8,736 bases of DNA, taken from NCBI GenBank assembly GCA_013151115.1, contig JAADIW010000011.1, positions 1 to 8,736 of the forward strand. The letters run 5' to 3'. Made by a program: the position numbers and the translations under genes. Position 1 is the first letter of the stretch; every line of letters begins with the position of its first letter. This document shows, piece after piece, positions 6,364-8,736 of the stretch. Source of the DNA: Caldisericota bacterium (GTDB lineage: Bacteria; Bipolaricaulota; Bipolaricaulia; Bipolaricaulales; Bipolaricaulaceae). The notes beneath the pieces are model-generated. The model did not search any database. It worked only from the letters and a program-made list of their open reading frames with translations, and was not told where the DNA came from.

Positions 6364-6780
6364 TCAGGGGTAGGGGAGGGCGCCGGGGAACACGGGGAAC
6401 CCGCTCAACCTGTTTATCGCCCGCTTGAGGAGCAGGAGGAGCTCGGGCGAGATCGCCGCCGCCTCCTCCGGGGTCACCCGGGGGAACACGATGCAGGACG
6501 CGAGCATCTCGCGCTCGATGATCTCGTAATCAACGGCGCGGATCTGGAATGCGTTGTACTCGTCGCGGGAAAGGGGCCGGAGGATCACCGCGGACCCGTC
6601 CGGGAGGACGAGCGCGTGGAGTCCCAGCGCCCCGGTCCCGGGTTCCTTCCCCATCAGGGCCTCCACCGGGGCGATGGGGAGGAGCCGGAGCTCATCCGGG
6701 CCCCCATCCCCGCAGGCCATGGCCGGGATCGGGGCCACAAGCAGCACGATCGCCATGAGGACACCGCCTGATCTCAGCAC
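6364..6780 (-). CDS. Small exported protein with phage-chaperone-like C-terminal half
   Basis: This is a 138-residue protein without a named family that I can assign firmly. GTG at 6780 is chosen because GAGGAGG (6786-6792) lies 5 bases upstream; an ATG at 6810 falls inside the likely -10 box. Residues 1 to about 23 are a signal peptide (MLRSGG, a hydrophobic core, then PIPAMA). The next residue is Cys24 (AMAC), so it could be a lipoprotein with a poor lipobox, or be cut by signal peptidase I. From about residue 60 the pattern is: a short beta pair (LVLPDGSAVILRPLSRDEY), a helix with acidic residues, LASCIVFPRVTPEE, then LLLLLKRAINRLSGF. That order of basic PLTR-EY, helix, a V-(F/Y)-P turn and a terminal L-SGF reminds me of tail-assembly-chaperone-like phage proteins. 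This is memory-based resemblance only. It probably shares a transcript with DUF1385. Confidence 0.8.
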   Translation of the reverse strand: MLRSGGVLMAIVLLVAPIPAMACGDGGPDELRLLPIAPVEALMGKEPGTGALGLHALVLPDGSAVILRPLSRDEYNAFQIRAVDYEIIEREMLASCIVFPRVTPEEAAAISPELLLLLKRAINRLSGFPVFPGALPYP

Positions 6781-6785
6781 GTTCG

Positions 6786-6814
6786 CCTCCTCATCGCTGC
6801 GATAGCGCATTGTA
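6786..6814 (-). promoter_or_regulatory. Putative -10 box and Shine-Dalgarno site of the small exported-protein gene
   Basis: On the minus strand TACAAT (6814-6809; 5 of 6 to TATAAT) predicts a start near 6802, followed by GAGGAGG (6792-6786) and GTG at 6780. That gives a leader of about 22 bases. No good -35 box is present at 16-18 bases. A short inverted repeat, ATCGC-T-GCGAT (6793-6803), overlaps the predicted start point. Confidence 0.45.
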
Positions 6815-6831
6815 CCCGAGGCGTGTCTGGC

Positions 6832-7620
6832 ATGGGGTTTCGGTACCCGGTATCCTCGGGGGCCGTGGAGATACTGGTCCTCATCGCCAGCGGCGTCGCC
6901 ATCGGGATCGTGTCCTCCATGATCGGGATCGGCGGGGGATCCTTCATGGTGCCCCTCCTCGTCCTCGCCGGGTTCGTCGGCAGGGCACAGGAGGCCGTGG
7001 GGACGAGCATCGCCGGCGTCCTCTTCATGGGGCTATCGGCCTCGCTGGCTTACGGGAAGGCACGGATGAGCGACCTCCGGCTCGCCCTATGGGCCGCCCC
7101 GGCGGCGATCCTCACCTCGTGGGGGAGCGCCGCGTTGAGCGGGCGCGTGGCCGCCGGGGGGCTCCTCGTCGCCTTCGGGGCCTTCCTCGCCCTCATGGGG
7201 TTGGCCATGGCCCTGGGCAAGACCCCAAAGGAATTGGGGGGGCGGCCGCGGGAGCTCCTCCCCTACCCCCACGGGGGGGCCGCCGTGGGGGCGTTGGCCG
7301 GGATCACCGCCGGGCTCTTCGGGTTGGGCGGGGGGACGATCATGGTGCCGGGGTTCACGTTGCTCCTGGGGAGGGAGATCCACACCGCCGTGGCCACGAG
7401 CCTCCTGGTCATGATCCCCTCCGCGGGGATCGCCACCGTGGAACACGCCCTCCAGGGGAACATCCACTGGGAGCTCGTCCTCCCCCTGGCGGTGGGGATC
7501 GTGGCCGGGGCACAGATCGGCCCCCGGATCGGCAGGGCCCTCCCCCAAGCGGCCCTGCGACGGCTCTTCAGCCTCGTCCTCTTCTACGCCGCCTACCGGA
7601 TGATCGCCAAGGGGCTTTAG
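6832..7620 (+). CDS. TauE/SafE-family (DUF81) membrane permease
   Basis: This protein of about 262 residues is a polytopic inner-membrane permease of the TauE/SafE family, members of which export sulfite, sulfoacetate or related organosulfur anions. The internal two-fold repeat is plain. Each half starts with a glycine-rich motif at a helix end: MIGIGGGSFMVPLLV near the N-terminus and LFGLGGGTIMVPGFTLLLG in the middle. Each is followed by AVGTSIAGVLFM or AVATSLLVMIP. Hydrophobic segments suggest about eight helices, and the length is normal. The start is uncertain. ATG at 6832 has GAGG (6818-6821) 10 bases upstream; GTG at 6823 and GTG at 6865 are alternatives, and 6865 would place the start right at the first helix as in many relatives. 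It is divergent from the small exported-protein gene and its TAG stop overlaps the stop of the convergent small membrane-protein gene. The substrate is unknown. Confidence 0.92.
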   Translation: MGFRYPVSSGAVEILVLIASGVAIGIVSSMIGIGGGSFMVPLLVLAGFVGRAQEAVGTSIAGVLFMGLSASLAYGKARMSDLRLALWAAPAAILTSWGSAALSGRVAAGGLLVAFGAFLALMGLAMALGKTPKELGGRPRELLPYPHGGAAVGALAGITAGLFGLGGGTIMVPGFTLLLGREIHTAVATSLLVMIPSAGIATVEHALQGNIHWELVLPLAVGIVAGAQIGPRIGRALPQAALRRLFSLVLFYAAYRMIAKGL

Positions 7621-7624
7621 CCCC
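7611..7624. terminator. Short GC hairpin holding the stop codons of two convergent genes
   Basis: GGGGCT-TT-AGCCCC can form a 6-base stem (effectively 5 bases with a 4-base loop). The TAG of the TauE/SafE gene and the TAA of the opposing gene both lie in it. There is no T-run on either side, so it is a weak candidate for a bidirectional terminator. Confidence 0.25.
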
Positions 7625-7952
7625 GGAACGCCTCGATCAGGATCCGCGCGACCATCAGGACCCAACCCACGATCACCACGAGCCAAATGAGCTTGCGCGC
7701 GGCCTCGAGGAGGCTGAAGAGGAGGAGCAAGAGCGTCAGGAGCCCGAGATATCCCAAGGGCTTGACCAGGGAGGGGTCCACGGTGCCGGGGAGGACGAGG
7801 CCGATCAGCCACGCGAGGGCGCTCCCGATCAGGTACGCCGCCGAGTCGATGAAGGCGAGAAGCTGGGTGCCCAGGCTATCGTTCGCCCCTTCCGCCGCCA
7901 GGGCCATCAGGGGCCAGGCGGAGAACGCCGCGACCAAAACGACCCCGATCAT
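7617..7952 (-). CDS. Small three-helix membrane protein of unknown function
   Basis: This 111-residue protein is not one I recognise. It starts with a signal-peptide-like segment (MIGVVLVAAFSAWPLMALA followed by AEG), which could be cleaved after ALA. Two or three hydrophobic helices follow (about residues 35-55, 65-85 and 88-105), with a basic turn (EAARK) between the last two. ATG at 7952 is directly preceded by GGGGAG, which is too close for a good Shine-Dalgarno contact, so the start is less certain; no other start codon lies upstream in frame before the glmS end. The gene begins 32 bases after the glmS stop on the same strand and may be cotranscribed with it. A link to amino-sugar metabolism is not implied by its sequence. 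It converges on the TauE/SafE gene with a 4-base overlap. Confidence 0.7.
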   Translation of the reverse strand: MIGVVLVAAFSAWPLMALAAEGANDSLGTQLLAFIDSAAYLIGSALAWLIGLVLPGTVDPSLVKPLGYLGLLTLLLLLFSLLEAARKLIWLVVIVGWVLMVARILIEAFRG

Positions 7953-7984
7953 CTCCCCACAGCGTACCCCAAACCGCGGAAAAC

Positions 7985-8736
7985 TCACTCCACCGTGACC
8001 GTCTTCGCGAGGTTGCGGGGCTGGTCCACGTCGGTCCCGCGGAGGCGCGCGATGTGATAGGCGAGGAGCTGGAGGGGCGGGGCGAACACCAGGGGCACCA
8101 ACTCCCGGGGCGCCCGGGGGAGGAGGAAGAGGTGGTCCGCGAGGGACTCGAGCTCGGGGGTCCTCCGGTCGGAGAAGACGATCAGGATCCCCCGCCTGGC
8201 CTTCACCTCCTCCATGTTGGAGAGGGACTTCTCCCACAACTCCTCCCCGGTGATGAGGAACACCACCGGCATCGTCTCATCGATCAGGGCGATGGGGCCG
8301 TGCTTCATCTCCCCGGCGGGGTAGCCCTCAGCGTGGATATAGGAGATTTCCTTCAGTTTGAGGGCCCCCTCGAGGGCGAGGGGGTATAGCACGCCCCGGG
8401 CGAGGTACAGGGCGTTCGTTACTTTGTAGTAACGCTCGGCCAGGGCCTCTATTTCCCCTTCCAGGGAGAGGGCCTCCGCCGCCAGCTCGGGGGCCCGTCG
8501 CAGCGCGTCCAGGCGGTCGAGCAGCTCCCCCTCCGGGAGGGTCCCCCGCAGGCGCGCCAGGTGGAGCCCCAGGAGCGCCAGGGCGACGAGCTGGGCGGTG
8601 AAGGTCTTGGTGGCGGCTACCCCGATCTCGAGCCCCGCCCGGGTGTAGAAGGCCGCGTGGGCCTCCCTGGGGATGGCGGAGCCCATAATGTTCGAGAGGG
8701 CGAGGACCCGCGCCCCCAGGGCTTTCGCCTGGCGCA
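7985..8736 (-). CDS. glmS: Glutamine--fructose-6-phosphate aminotransferase, C-terminal part (cut by window edge)
   Basis: This enzyme makes glucosamine-6-phosphate from fructose-6-phosphate and glutamine, the first step toward UDP-GlcNAc for peptidoglycan and, in diderms, lipopolysaccharide. The last 250 residues or so are visible and the frame stays open to the window edge. The visible part begins within the isomerase half (SIS domains): RQAKALGARVLALSNIMGS, then GLEIGVAATKTFTAQL, which matches GlmS relatives. The catalytic residues of the isomerase site are present: Glu in LKEISYIHAE, His in GEMKHGP, and Lys near the end in DVDQPRNLAKTVTVE, the standard C-terminus of the family. The N-terminal glutaminase domain would lie beyond the window. 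No damage is seen. ATG at 8686 inside the frame is not the start, because family sequence continues upstream of it. Confidence 0.97.
   Translation of the reverse strand, partial: RQAKALGARVLALSNIMGSAIPREAHAAFYTRAGLEIGVAATKTFTAQLVALALLGLHLARLRGTLPEGELLDRLDALRRAPELAAEALSLEGEIEALAERYYKVTNALYLARGVLYPLALEGALKLKEISYIHAEGYPAGEMKHGPIALIDETMPVVFLITGEELWEKSLSNMEEVKARRGILIVFSDRRTPELESLADHLFLLPRAPRELVPLVFAPPLQLLAYHIARLRGTDVDQPRNLAKTVTVE

Noticed and set aside
6364..6810. ATG at 6810 as the start of the small exported protein
   Set aside because: Its bases belong to a likely -10 box (TACAAT), it would place charged residues ahead of the signal peptide, and GTG at 6780 has a well-spaced GAGGAGG.
6810..8057. 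A 415-codon plus-strand open frame over the TauE/SafE, small membrane protein and glmS region
   Set aside because: It is in the wrong frame for TauE/SafE and antisense to the other genes; its composition is Arg/Gly/Pro/His-rich without any motif.

Overview
The window is compact, GC-rich bacterial chromosomal DNA carrying ten protein genes and no RNA gene, insertion sequence, CRISPR array or phage module that I can see. There is almost no non-coding DNA: the longest gap is about 91 bases, genes in the main operon overlap by 4 bases, and all three convergent gene pairs overlap at their 3' ends. Strong G/C third positions, frequent GTG and TTG starts and clear Shine-Dalgarno sites point to a high-GC bacterium. 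A YqhQ/DUF1385 gene and a substrate-binding protein with a cleavable but non-lipidated signal peptide would fit an uncultured high-GC lineage such as Bipolaricaulota/Acetothermia or a deep Bacillota relative. The lineage is a guess, not a reading.

Left part (1-4563). An unrecognised 424-residue protein on the plus strand runs into the tail of a minus-strand operon. Read in transcription order, that operon is a PadR-type regulator, a periplasmic substrate-binding protein, a FecCD/BtuC-type permease and an ABC ATPase. Each junction is a 4-base GTGA or ATGA overlap, so the four genes are probably translated in a coupled way. The operon resembles importers for iron complexes, haem, cobalamin or molybdate; the substrate cannot be read from sequence. 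The ATPase gene has an in-frame TAG at codon 30, just before Walker A, while every ATPase motif downstream is intact. This is a recent nonsense mutation, a sequence error or, less likely, a readthrough site. The operon promoter appears to carry a perfect 13-base palindrome inside its spacer, a good candidate for PadR autoregulation, and it predicts an almost leaderless regulator mRNA.

Middle (4564-6831). A PHP-domain phosphoesterase on the plus strand is divergent from padR and convergent with a DUF1385 (YqhQ-like) membrane protein. Upstream of DUF1385 on the same strand lies a 138-residue exported protein. Its C-terminal half looks to me like small phage tail-assembly-chaperone-type proteins, which is odd for a secreted product.

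Right part (6832-8736). A TauE/SafE-family permease on the plus strand meets a small three-helix membrane protein on the minus strand. That gene follows the 3' part of glmS, the glutamine-fructose-6-phosphate aminotransferase of amino-sugar synthesis, which continues beyond the window edge.

The main items worth a second look are the amber-interrupted ATPase, the PadR/palindrome control of an ABC importer, the exported phage-like small protein, the unknown 424-residue protein, and the consistent 3' overlaps of convergent genes.
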